DNA of 64,000 bases. It comes from Spirosoma rigui (GTDB lineage: Bacteria > Bacteroidota > Bacteroidia > Cytophagales > Spirosomataceae). Where the stretch lies: positions 2,604,001 through 2,668,000 of the forward strand of contig NZ_CP020105.1 of NCBI RefSeq assembly GCF_002067135.1, in the 5' to 3' direction. The translations under genes and the position numbers were made by a program. This document shows positions 43,201 through 51,124 of this stretch, one piece after another. The number at the start of each line of letters is the position of its first letter. The stretch's first letter is position 1. The notes under the pieces are model-generated. The model worked only from the letters and a program-made list of their open reading frames with translations, was not told the DNA's origin and did no database searches.

Positions 43201-43451
43201 TTGTTACCAATAGAAGAGACAACCAGTACTGGGTTAGCTCCCCGGACATTAATTGAAAAGTCACCATTAGCGTCGGTAGACGTACCAGTAGACGTACCCT
43301 TTAGTAGAACGTTTGCGCCCGGAATTGGACCATCAACTCCGGAAATTTTACCCGTTACACGACGGTCTTGAGCGGATGCATTCAAGCTGAATAACAACAT
43401 GAATACACCTACGAAAACGGTCTGTAACAACCGGTAGAGTATTGCTTTCAT
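40203..43451 (-). CDS. SusC/RagA-family TonB-dependent outer-membrane receptor (copy 2)
   Basis: The 1082-residue protein has a signal peptide (LFSLNASAQ), regulatory-like domain (TGKISGVDGPIPGANVLLKG), NEVIVTGYTTDTKRDNTG, plug (VSGVTVITNG, RVRGFGAFGG) and barrel ending SYNVGLNIGF. It lines up with copy 1 over its full length, and some stretches are nearly identical in DNA (for example 34984-35044 against 41220-41280). Together with susD copy 2 it forms a complete uptake pair. A 284-base AT-rich gap separates it from the divergent NFACT gene. Confidence 0.93.
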   Translation of the reverse strand: MKAILYRLLQTVFVGVFMLLFSLNASAQDRRVTGKISGVDGPIPGANVLLKGTSTGTSTDANGDFSINVRGANPVLVVSSIGNKTQEVTVGNRSTVNVTLEDDATALNEVIVTGYTTDTKRDNTGSVSTVKAKDLAAIPSGNVEQQLQGRVSGVTVITNGQPGTTSIVRVRGFGAFGGNEPLYVVDGVPTGGINFVAPDDVESTTVLKDAAAASIYGARAANGVIVITTKKGQRKARKLSITYDGLYGVTDPGKGQPILNPQEQADYTWQAIKNTAIANGVTPDFSNVAGGQYGKGQTPVLPDFINVGGVGGIVGNIDLTAAKAKYNTNINAGPIYQVVRANKAGTDWYDAVTRTAPLLRQTLGFSGGTETSRFYVSLGMQDLQGILLNNSSTRYNFRVNTEFDLSKKLRFGQNLQLTYLSNKGITGGNGGRGVSADENDILQAFRMPPIIPVYDEFGGYAGTAAPGFNNPRNPVANRDRIKNNGNFNALAFGNAYLEYDVLPGLMLRSNIAGQYSNYYFTGYGPRQYENSENNTTYTFNEGSGYSLAYTFTNTAQYKKKFGIHEVDVLAGVEALNTGKGRNVSGNGTNPFSEDVSYVTLSNLATTGRQVNSDLFSGVNFYSVFGRVNYVYNDKYIVTGVIRRDGSSRFGANNRYGVFPAVSAAWRISSENFMKNLPWVSDLKIRGGYGLMGNSNNVDPNNQYSLFASNPGNGYDINGSNTSISPGFFRSRIGNPNAKWETSTTTNIGIDGAFLNNRLEVIFDLWRKDTRDLLYTVPLAGVIGVRASAPAVNIASMRNQGIDIQVITRGKVVNDLSYELNVTGGILQNTIQSLAPGSPYFDAGGTRLNGNVVRNQPGQSISSFFGYKVIGLFNTAEEVKSAPTQEGAGLGRFRYADLNGDGKITSDDRTFLGSPVPKFNGGVTLTLRYKGFDFSAYAYTSIGNKIFNNSKWFTDFYPSFTGAAVSARVKNSWTPTNTNTSIPIFEGVSNFSTNTVPNSYYVENGSYLRLQNLSVGYNLPANLLSSIGLQRVRISASANNILTFTGYTGLDPAVGGNADSNFGIDVGNYPLTRSYNVGLNIGF

Positions 43452-43698
43452 AAGGAATAGGTAAGTTTACGATTCATTTAACACCCCAATATTAAACGCG
43501 TTAAATGGCATTTCAAAGGATTTATTGAACCTTTCTTATGACGTGGCGTCAATATTTAAACTATTTATTGGAATAGTCTAAGTTTAAAATATACATATTT
43601 GTTGATTTACAGGGTGTTATCCTATATATGATATTAATTAAGTATAAGTACTTAAATAATAGTTGAATTGACACTTTATTTGCTATAATTACTCAATA

Positions 43699-43728
43699 AT
43701 TGTTCTTGCGCTACCTGTCGTACCTTTG
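43699..43728 (+). promoter_or_regulatory. Promoter of the NFACT gene, start at the ATG
   Basis: ATTG (43699-43702), 18 bases, TACCTTTG (43721-43728) fits the consensus. The usual start seven bases after the -7 element is at about 43735, one base before the ATG at 43736, so the message may be nearly leaderless. Confidence 0.55.
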
Positions 43729-43735
43729 CAGATAC

Positions 43736-45358
43736 ATGCATACGAACTATTATTTCCTGCGCCAACTGGCCCCTGCGCTGGCCTCCCGGTTGGTAGGATT
43801 GCGGTTTATGGCCTGTTTTAGTCAGGATCGCGACGAGCTTGTGCTGGTGTTTGCCGAAGCCATTGGAAAACAGAACTATTACAAGCCGTTTCACATCAAA
43901 GCCACGCTCCGGCCCGACTTTTCGGGTGTGCTGTTTCCCGAAACCGTACAGCGCGCGCGTGCCAATAGCGTAGACCTGTTCGCGGGCCTGGTTGAAACCG
44001 GCGGTGAAGACGAACACCGTCCAGGCCGATTAGTTGTTGGGGTTCGTTCCTTTCTGAACGAGCGATGCCTGGCTATCGCTCTGGAAGATAATTACACCCT
44101 GTTGTTCAAGTTCTTCGGTAACCGGCCTAATCTGATCGCTTTCCGGGAGAATACGGTGATTGACCTGTTCAACCACAACCTCAGCAGCGACTGGCAACTC
44201 TCCCTCGATACGCTCGACCGGCCTATTGATCAGTCCTACCAGGCTTTCGAACGCGCCGATGCTACCTACCGGGCTCTGTTCCCTACATTTGGTAAAGTCG
44301 TTAATCAGTACCTGGATGAGCACAAAGCGCAGGGAGAATCCGTTTCCTGGTCCCTCTTGCAGGACGTTGTCCGGCAACTCGAACAGCCCCGCTATTACCT
44401 GACTCGTTTGGCCTACAAACCAACCCTGTCGCTGCTGCCGATAGGGGATATACGCCAAGAGTTCGATGACCCCATCGAAGCGGCTAATCGGTTCTTCATC
44501 GCTTACAATGGACTTAGCACATTTGAGCAGGAAAAAGCGGATTGGCTACGGCTGATCGATAAGCGGACAAAACGAGCACAGGCTCAGATCGATGGCAACA
44601 TGCATCGACTGATAGCCCGGGAAGAAGGGACAACGCATGAGCAAATGGGCCATATCCTGATGGCCAACCTGCACGACATCCCTGAAATGCCAGGTGCGAA
44701 GTCACCGGAGCGGGTTGTACTGCACGATTTTTACCGGGATCAGCCAATTACCATAAAACTCAAGACTGATCTAAGCCCGCAAAAAAACGCGGAGAACTAC
44801 TACCGAAAATCGAAGAACGAAAGGATTGAGGAAGAACACCTCACAAATCAGGTAGCTGCGCGTGAGGCTGAGGTTGCGCGGATGCAGAAGCAGCGAACAG
44901 ATATTGAGGTCATTGGAACCTTGAAGGAGTTGCGCCGGTACGTTAAACAAGCCAATCTACTCAACGACAACCCATCTATGGCTTCGTCGGACGGGGTGCA
45001 GGCACAGTTATTTAAAGAAGTCGTGCTTGATACGTTCCGAATTCTGATTGGCCGCAATGCCCGCAATAATGACTTGCTCACCCAGAAATACACCCACAAA
45101 GAAGACCTGTGGCTTCACGCCCGTGACGTTGCCGGTTCGCACGTTGTAATCAAGTACAAAGCCGGGAAAACGTTTCCAAAGAATGTGGTCGAACGGGCGG
45201 CTGAACTGGCAGCCTGGTACTCAAAGCGACGTACCGACTCGCTGTGCCCGGTCATTGTCACGCCCAAAAAATTCGTACGCAAGCCTAAAGGGCTCGCTGA
45301 AGGACAGGTGATCGTAGAGAAAGAAGAAGTTGTGATGGTAGTACCGAGGGGGGAATAG
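43736..45358 (+). CDS. NFACT-family (RqcH-like) ribosome quality control protein
   Basis: From the ATG at 43736 the protein has 540 residues. The N-terminal NFACT-N part begins YYFLRQLAPALASRLVGLR, followed by helical regions, QKNAENYYRKSKNERIEEEHL, and the C-terminal NFACT-R domain (DLWLHARDVAGSHVVIK, about 460-476). Homologues bind stalled 50S subunits and recruit alanyl-tRNA to tag stuck chains with alanine tails; some were long mis-annotated as fibronectin-binding proteins. It has no signal peptide and acts in the cytoplasm. A TTG at 43700 would add 12 poorly conserved residues and lies in the promoter, so I reject it. Confidence 0.87.
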   Translation: MHTNYYFLRQLAPALASRLVGLRFMACFSQDRDELVLVFAEAIGKQNYYKPFHIKATLRPDFSGVLFPETVQRARANSVDLFAGLVETGGEDEHRPGRLVVGVRSFLNERCLAIALEDNYTLLFKFFGNRPNLIAFRENTVIDLFNHNLSSDWQLSLDTLDRPIDQSYQAFERADATYRALFPTFGKVVNQYLDEHKAQGESVSWSLLQDVVRQLEQPRYYLTRLAYKPTLSLLPIGDIRQEFDDPIEAANRFFIAYNGLSTFEQEKADWLRLIDKRTKRAQAQIDGNMHRLIAREEGTTHEQMGHILMANLHDIPEMPGAKSPERVVLHDFYRDQPITIKLKTDLSPQKNAENYYRKSKNERIEEEHLTNQVAAREAEVARMQKQRTDIEVIGTLKELRRYVKQANLLNDNPSMASSDGVQAQLFKEVVLDTFRILIGRNARNNDLLTQKYTHKEDLWLHARDVAGSHVVIKYKAGKTFPKNVVERAAELAAWYSKRRTDSLCPVIVTPKKFVRKPKGLAEGQVIVEKEEVVMVVPRGE

Positions 45359-45369
45359 AATCAAATAAA

Positions 45370-45430
45370 TCGGTGAGTCAGTGAGTGACTAACGCACAAG
45401 CGCAAAAAAGGCCACTCATTGGCTCACCGA
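45370..45430. terminator. Long bidirectional hairpin with GAGTGA-type units after the NFACT gene
   Basis: TCGGTGAGTCAGTGAGTGA pairs at 16 of 19 positions with CCACTCATTGGCTCACCGA (mismatches include G-T) and is followed by CTTTTT on +. It lies between convergent NFACT and the glycosyltransferase and shares the TCACTC composition with 4296-4367 and 9293-9365. Confidence 0.65.
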
Positions 45431-45453
45431 CTTTTTAATTCATTAGCCCAGTA

Positions 45454-46680
45454 CTATTGCTCAATGGCCAGACTCATCTGGGCAACCATCAGGCGATTCA
45501 TTTCATTCCAGGTATGATTCCAGGAGTTCTCCGTCAGGAAGGCGTCAATGGCAGGCCAGTTCGTTGGGTGATTGCCCTTCAACGCTTTATCAATTGCCGC
45601 TTCGAATTCATCGGCTGTACCGGCAATTTGAACATAGTCCTCGCTACCATAGGTACGGGCAACATCCCGAATCGGTGTCGACACTACGGGTAAACCGGCG
45701 GCCAGGTACTCCGGCGTTTTGGTCGGGCTGATGTATTTTGTTGAGTCGTTTAAGGCAAACGGTAAAATGGCTACGTTCCAGTTGCTGAAATATGCCGGCA
45801 GATCTTTGTAAGCCTTCATACCCACATAGTGAACGTTTTCACTGTGTGGAAGCAGGGCAGGATCGATTTTGACGACCGGGCCAATCATAACGAACTGCCA
45901 CTCGGGACGGCGCTTTGCCACCTCACCCAGCAACTCGTAATCGAAGCGCTCATCAATCACTCCACTAAAGCCAATACGTGGACTGGCAATGCCCCGTTGG
46001 TCGGATGGGTCGGGTTGGGGGCTGCGGGCCGCCGAGAAGTGAGCGAAATCAATGCTGCTTGGGAAAGCGAAGACGTGCGGGTGCCGGTTTTGCTTGGCCT
46101 CAAACAGGCTGTAGCCACCTGTGAAAACAAGATCGGCACGCTGCATCAGCGCCTTTTCCTGATCCAGCAGTTGCTTGGGCGCCCCCCAGAAGGCAGACAG
46201 CTCATCCATGCAGTCATACACCGTTAGGCGGGGCGTCAGGTGATCGCTAAACAGCAATGCCATAGGCGTATAATACCAAGCAACGAAGTCGGTGATCCGT
46301 TCGTGCTGCATAAATTCATCAACCAACTGGCGCTGTAGCGCCACCGCATCTTCCGGGCTGGTGCCGTGGGGGAGGTGTGGAACCAGAACCGTCAGGCCGT
46401 CGGCCTGCTGGCAGCTCGTCATTCGTAATTCACCACCCCATATTGGTTCTTCGATGAACCAGACGCGATATTGCTTGGTAGCCCGACCCAGTAAATGTTG
46501 TGGACGTTGATAAACAAAATTCCAGCGAAGGTGCGAGAAACAAACCAGGTCTTTAACCGTTCCGGCCTGACGTGATCCCGTAGTTTTATTCGTACTGACC
46601 GGTTGGTGCAGCACGTGAGTAGAAGTTAGTTGGTCTGATGTTGAGTCGGAAACTTTCATAGAGGTTAGTAGAGATGTCAT
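45454..46680 (-). CDS. Glycosyltransferase, family 1/4 type
   Basis: The 408-residue protein has a Rossmann-like N-terminal half with LVCFSHLRWNFVYQRPQHLLGR and IEEPIWGG. A GT-B C-terminal half carries GFSGVIDERFDYELLG and KYISPTKTPEYLAAGLPVVSTPI, the last being the donor-binding loop. It transfers an activated sugar, most likely for exopolysaccharide or cell-surface glycan; the acceptor is not predictable. There is no signal peptide. Residues 1-45 are low in conservation, so the ATG ending at 46659 is a plausible alternative. A terminator-like hairpin sits five bases before the assigned start. Confidence 0.78.
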   Translation of the reverse strand: MTSLLTSMKVSDSTSDQLTSTHVLHQPVSTNKTTGSRQAGTVKDLVCFSHLRWNFVYQRPQHLLGRATKQYRVWFIEEPIWGGELRMTSCQQADGLTVLVPHLPHGTSPEDAVALQRQLVDEFMQHERITDFVAWYYTPMALLFSDHLTPRLTVYDCMDELSAFWGAPKQLLDQEKALMQRADLVFTGGYSLFEAKQNRHPHVFAFPSSIDFAHFSAARSPQPDPSDQRGIASPRIGFSGVIDERFDYELLGEVAKRRPEWQFVMIGPVVKIDPALLPHSENVHYVGMKAYKDLPAYFSNWNVAILPFALNDSTKYISPTKTPEYLAAGLPVVSTPIRDVARTYGSEDYVQIAGTADEFEAAIDKALKGNHPTNWPAIDAFLTENSWNHTWNEMNRLMVAQMSLAIEQ

Positions 46681-46684
46681 ATGA

Positions 46685-46721
46685 AAAACAGCCTGACCCC
46701 CGTTCGTGATCAGGCTGTTTT
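46685..46721 (-). terminator. Hairpin between the histidine kinase and the glycosyltransferase
   Basis: AAAACAGCCTGA pairs with TCAGGCTGTTTT around a 13-base loop; read on minus it ends in five T. It can terminate the kinase transcript but also lies five bases before the glycosyltransferase ATG, so it could instead attenuate that gene. Confidence 0.65.
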
Positions 46722-46799
46722 AGGTACCTTATAAAACCCCCGTATCCCCAAAATGTTAAGGTAATCGCACTACAAGTGATTTAATGGACCCACCTGTTA

Positions 46800-48395
46800 T
46801 TACATAGGTAAAAATAACCGGAAGATGGCCCCTTCGCCCTCCCGGCTGATGGCTGTTATCTGTCCGTTATGAAGATCAATGATTTTCTTACAGATAGCCA
46901 GCCCCACACCCGTACCCGAAAAATTCAACCGGCTGTGTAGCCGCTGAAATAAGGTGAAAATACGGTCGAGGTAGCGTTCATCGAACCCGATACCGTTGTC
47001 GACGACATCAATGACAGCATACCGGCGACCTGACTGGGAAACGTCGGACGGCAGGCTGCTATCCCGTAATTCATGAGGCTGCGCAACATGGCCCTGAATA
47101 ATGACGTGCGGTCGGGTGCCGGGCTTGTGAAATTTAAGCGCGTTGCTCACCAGATTCTGGAAAAGGTGGCGGAGCAGGGCCGGGTCACCCCAGATGGCGG
47201 GAAGGTTATTAAGTTGAAGCGTGGCTCGTTTTTCGGCAATGGTTATTTCCAGATCGTCGACAACGGAAACGACGAGGTGATTTAGATCTACCAGCCCGAA
47301 GGTTTCGGCGTTGCCCGACAGTCGGGCGTAGGTCAGCAGATCCTGAACCAGCGAGCGCATCCGATCGGCTGATCGCTGCATCCGGCGGACGAGATCGGCC
47401 GCTGGTTCGCTTATGTCGCTGGCGAACTGGTCGTTGAGTACATCGCCGAAGGAAACAATTTTGCGCAGAGGCTCCTGCAGGTCATGGCTGGCGACGTAGG
47501 CAAACTGCTCCAGGTTTTTGTTGGAGCGGTGCAGTTCCTGAACGGTGGTTTCCAGCTGATGGCGTACCTGCCGGTCGTTGGTTATGTCTGTCAAGGTTGC
47601 CACAAACCCGTTGTTGAGCCGGGTAAGTGCCATGCTGAACCAGCGTCCCAGCGCGGGAATAAATTCGTCCCGATATATAGGTTTACCGGTTTCGATCAGG
47701 ACACGCAGCCGCTCCATACGATCCGGCTCCAGCGGATAGATGGCCGATAACGGCTGCTGCATAAAGTAAACTCCTTCCTGACCGGTCATGGTCTCAAGCA
47801 TCTGGTTGACAAGTACGGCCTGGAAGTCAATGATCTGGTTGAGCGGATCGTAAATAGCTTCGTAAACGATAATACCGTTCGGCGATGAGTTGAGCACGCC
47901 GTTTAGCAAGGCACTCTGCTGGGCAATACGTCGGGCCGCTACGTGTAGTTCGCTAGTTTCGTTATAAGCTAGCAGCAGGCCGTCCTGCCCGAAACGCGAT
48001 ACCGACTGGCTCACCCAGACATCCCGTTTATCGTCTCTGAAGTTTTGTTCGACCCGGTGCGGCTGACCCGTTTCAATAACATCGACGTAGGTTTGCCACA
48101 GGGGTGTGAGCAGAATAGACGGGAAAAACTCGGTAAGCAGCTTGCCGGTAATGTCGTGGCTCTCATTTGGCCGTCCCCGGAACGTATCGCGCAGGGCGAT
48201 CTCGTTGATGAACCGGTATTGAAAGTTGACGATCGTACCGGTCTGGTCCCGGACCGCTACCAGACCCACCAGCCCATTGAGCGAATGAGCCAGTACCTGC
48301 TGCCAGATTAGTGCCTGCTCTTCAATCGTAGACGGGGGAGGGATCGACACACCGGGCGGCATACCCGACTGCGGAGAAAGGAGCGACTCATTCAT
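46800..48395 (-). CDS. Cytoplasmic PAS sensor histidine kinase (orphan)
   Basis: The 531-residue protein has no membrane helix. Two PAS-like regions (about residues 26-150 and 165-280) precede the kinase core: H-box YVASHDLQEPLRKI (phospho-His about 307), N-box LVSNALKFH, G1 VVDNGIGFDE, F-box FTLFQRLHSR and G2 GTGVGLAICKKI. It probably phosphorylates a response regulator in answer to an intracellular cue, but no response regulator gene adjoins it. It resembles phytochrome-type kinases without the chromophore domain. The start is the ATG ending at 48395. Confidence 0.85.
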   Translation of the reverse strand: MNESLLSPQSGMPPGVSIPPPSTIEEQALIWQQVLAHSLNGLVGLVAVRDQTGTIVNFQYRFINEIALRDTFRGRPNESHDITGKLLTEFFPSILLTPLWQTYVDVIETGQPHRVEQNFRDDKRDVWVSQSVSRFGQDGLLLAYNETSELHVAARRIAQQSALLNGVLNSSPNGIIVYEAIYDPLNQIIDFQAVLVNQMLETMTGQEGVYFMQQPLSAIYPLEPDRMERLRVLIETGKPIYRDEFIPALGRWFSMALTRLNNGFVATLTDITNDRQVRHQLETTVQELHRSNKNLEQFAYVASHDLQEPLRKIVSFGDVLNDQFASDISEPAADLVRRMQRSADRMRSLVQDLLTYARLSGNAETFGLVDLNHLVVSVVDDLEITIAEKRATLQLNNLPAIWGDPALLRHLFQNLVSNALKFHKPGTRPHVIIQGHVAQPHELRDSSLPSDVSQSGRRYAVIDVVDNGIGFDERYLDRIFTLFQRLHSRLNFSGTGVGLAICKKIIDLHNGQITAISREGEGAIFRLFLPM

Positions 48396-48509
48396 AGGAA
48401 GGTTACGGTGTAATGGCTGGATAAATACGAAAACGGGGCGTGTACCGATTGGCTAACTTCCGATTTCGGTTCAATATAAATAAAAATTAACTACCACTTA
48501 ATAGACAAA

Positions 48510-48543
48510 TTGCCCTGACTTAGCCATCGGTTAGTCAGGGCAA
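48510..48543. terminator. Terminator of the VOC/aminopeptidase transcript
   Basis: TTGCCCTGACT pairs perfectly with AGTCAGGGCAA (11 bp), 29 bases after the minus-strand VOC stop. Confidence 0.7.
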
Positions 48544-48572
48544 CTGATTGATAAATATGAACTTATCTACCT

Positions 48573-49031
48573 CTAGTAGTTCGTCGTTGATTTTTTGCCG
48601 GGATTCAGTTCAAAGAGGTATCCGTCGGGGTCCGAGAAATAGATCTGAACTACTCCGTCGAACCGTACCTGCCGGTGAAAGGGAATATTCTTGCTTTTCA
48701 GGTATTGCTCCGATTTGTCGATGTCTTCCACGAACAGGGCGTAGTGACTACCGTTCTTATCGTGCGCAATGGTTTCGGTGCGGCCATTGAGCAGGTGAAT
48801 CTGCTGGCCGTCGCCCAAGTCGAACCAGGCCCGGGTGAGCTTGAGGTTTTCGGGTACCGGAATAGGTTTCAAACCGAGCACATCCCGGTAAAAAGCCACG
48901 CTGGTGGGTATGTCTTTAACGTGGATAGCCAGGTGATTGTGCCGGATGATCCCCAGCTTGTCCTGACCCGACACCAGCCCGGATGTGCCTGCGGTGCAGA
49001 GTAGTAAAAATAGAACGACGCGAATTTTCAT
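48573..49031 (-). CDS. Exported VOC-superfamily (glyoxalase-like) protein
   Basis: From the ATG ending at 49031 the product has 152 residues: signal peptide (IRVVLFLLLCTAGTSGLVS, cleavage near GQ), then one VOC module with RHNHLAIHVKDIPTSVAFYRDVLGL, HYALFVEDIDKSEQYL and YFSDPDGYLFELNP. The metal-ligand His and Glu are present, so it could bind a divalent metal. A GTG at 49049 would start six residues earlier and overlaps the aminopeptidase stop as GTGA, suggesting translational coupling. A secreted VOC protein is unusual; the substrate is unknown. Confidence 0.75.
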   Translation of the reverse strand: MKIRVVLFLLLCTAGTSGLVSGQDKLGIIRHNHLAIHVKDIPTSVAFYRDVLGLKPIPVPENLKLTRAWFDLGDGQQIHLLNGRTETIAHDKNGSHYALFVEDIDKSEQYLKSKNIPFHRQVRFDGVVQIYFSDPDGYLFELNPGKKSTTNY

Positions 49032-49045
49032 GCCGGGAAAAGCGA

Positions 49046-51043
49046 TCACCGAATTAAAACTACCCGGCTTTGTCGTCCGTTTACGGTCTGCACCGTGAGC
49101 GTATAGGAACCCGCCGGCAGGCCGCTGACGTCCAGGCGCTGGCTATGTATACCCGCCGGCAGACTCCGTTCGGGCAGTTGTCGAACCCGCTGTCCGAGCG
49201 GGTTGGTAAGCGCAAGACTTGCCAGCCCACTAGTCGACGTTGTAAAATCGACCGTCAGTAGGTCGTTGGCGGGGTTTGGGTAGCTGGTAAACAGATCGGC
49301 TACGGGTTCGGCCACGCCCGTTACAAGGAGAGTCGTCGATTCAACCGCTTTCAAAATCCAGTTGTTAGGATCAACAACGACGCCCGTTACGGGACCCCGG
49401 GCGGGAACCGTAAATGTCTGGTCGGCCTGGTTGTTGAGCACGCTGACGGTGGTATCACCCGCTGCCGACTGCACCCGGATCTGTACCGGCATGGTAAAGA
49501 ATGTTGGGTTTGTGTTCGCCAGGGCGTTGCGTTGCTCCAGCCGAACGTTGGCAGTGTTGGCCGACGGGCCGTTGCTAACTGATGCCTGGTAGACGGGATG
49601 GCCCGCGCTGTAGATCCACTGTCGGAAAAAATAACCGAGATTTTGTCCGGAGACCTGCTCGGCCACGGCCTGAAAATAGTCGGTTGTTGCCGTACTGTAC
49701 GCTACGTACGGACTGGCGGTATAAGTTTTCAGGATACGGTAGAACGTACTGTCGCCTACCACGCCCCGCAGCATATGTAGCACCATAGCTCCTTTGGCGT
49801 AGGTCCGATTACCGCTGAAAATGTTTGCGAAGTTGGTAATGTCCTCGACATAAATACTGCCAACGGCCGTGCGGGCGCGGGCGGCAAAAGCGTTCATGGT
49901 AGACAGGTAAGCCGTTCTTCCACCGGTCGATTCGGCAAAGACAGCTTCGGCGTAGGAGGCAAAACCTTCGTTGAGCCAGATATTCTGCCAGTCCCGGCAG
50001 GTTATTTTATCGCCGAACCACTGGTGAGCCAACTCGTGGGCAATGACACCAGGGGTGAGCGCTCCTTCCTCCATTGAACTGATGGTCTGGTGCTCCATAC
50101 CACCATTGCCGCGGCCAATCTGGGCGTGACCATACTTTTCCCGCAGAAACGGGTAGGGGCCAAATCGCTCGGTAAACAACTGCATGATGGCGGGTGTCTG
50201 ATCGAGGTTAGCCTTCACCAGCGGAAGTACTTCGGGGTAAATATAATGCGTGATCGGCAGGGTCTGCCCGCCCGTAGTAAAGGGCGTATTGTACAACTCG
50301 TAGTTCGAGAGGGCTACCGAAATCAGGTATTGGGCAATGGGGTAACTATTACGCCACTGGTAAGTGCGTGTGCCATCGGGATTATCGACGGTGGAAACAA
50401 GGACGCCATTCGACACCGAAACGAACCGGGCCGGAGCCGTAATCCGAACGGACGAGGAGTCGGCTTTGTCGCCGGGCGTGTCGCGGCAGGGAAACCAGTC
50501 GGGTGCGCCGTAGGGCTCGCTTAAACTCCAGATAGCGGGCTCTGTTGTGCGTTCGTGGGTACTGAACCGAAAACTGCCCAGGTCACGACTATTCGGGATA
50601 CCCTGGTAATAGACAGTTACCGTGAGTGCCTGATCGATCACCAGGGGCTGGATTGGCGTAATCGTTAGCTTGTTCTGGGCAAACTGGAAGGCCAGCCGTT
50701 GCGCGCCCGCTTTAACTGAATCGACCCGCAAGCCCTCGCCGGTAGTGGCGGTGGTGGAGTTCAGATCCAGAAAGAAGCTACTGAGGTTTGTTACAGTGCT
50801 CCTGAAGGTGATTGTGGCGGCTCCGCGCAGGTAGTTGGGAGTGTGGGTCAGGTTGAGATCGAGTCCGTAATAAGTGACGTCGATGTTGGCATCACCGGGG
50901 TAGGCGATCCGGGCTTTGGGGTGAGCCGCCAGGCGCTCTGACGACCTGACTTTAACCGTCTGGCAGAACCGGCCGCCGTCATGTTCCGATTGAGCAATGG
51001 CCAGGAAGGGGAAGGCCAGCAAACAAAAGTAGAGTAGTTTCAT
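49046..51043 (-). CDS. Secreted M1 aminopeptidase with type IX secretion tail
   Basis: From the ATG ending at 51043 the enzyme has 665 residues: signal peptide (LLYFCLLAFPFLAIAQS), the M1 N-terminal domain, GGMEH (exopeptidase motif), and the zinc site HELAHQWFGDK (about 334-344) with NEGFA (about 356). The last ~75 residues, with YPNPANDLLTVDF, NPLGQRVRQL and a final VVLIR, are a T9SS type-A sorting domain. It removes N-terminal amino acids outside the cell. The frame runs up to 51091, but the signal sequence fixes the start. It is followed by the VOC gene with overlapping codons. Confidence 0.88.
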   Translation of the reverse strand: MKLLYFCLLAFPFLAIAQSEHDGGRFCQTVKVRSSERLAAHPKARIAYPGDANIDVTYYGLDLNLTHTPNYLRGAATITFRSTVTNLSSFFLDLNSTTATTGEGLRVDSVKAGAQRLAFQFAQNKLTITPIQPLVIDQALTVTVYYQGIPNSRDLGSFRFSTHERTTEPAIWSLSEPYGAPDWFPCRDTPGDKADSSSVRITAPARFVSVSNGVLVSTVDNPDGTRTYQWRNSYPIAQYLISVALSNYELYNTPFTTGGQTLPITHYIYPEVLPLVKANLDQTPAIMQLFTERFGPYPFLREKYGHAQIGRGNGGMEHQTISSMEEGALTPGVIAHELAHQWFGDKITCRDWQNIWLNEGFASYAEAVFAESTGGRTAYLSTMNAFAARARTAVGSIYVEDITNFANIFSGNRTYAKGAMVLHMLRGVVGDSTFYRILKTYTASPYVAYSTATTDYFQAVAEQVSGQNLGYFFRQWIYSAGHPVYQASVSNGPSANTANVRLEQRNALANTNPTFFTMPVQIRVQSAAGDTTVSVLNNQADQTFTVPARGPVTGVVVDPNNWILKAVESTTLLVTGVAEPVADLFTSYPNPANDLLTVDFTTSTSGLASLALTNPLGQRVRQLPERSLPAGIHSQRLDVSGLPAGSYTLTVQTVNGRQSRVVLIR

Positions 51044-51124
51044 AGATTGTATTTCTGTATAAAAACCGGACAGCGGCTTATAGGCTGCCAACCCTCCGGC
51101 AAATGCCCGTTGACGGCCGGGCTG

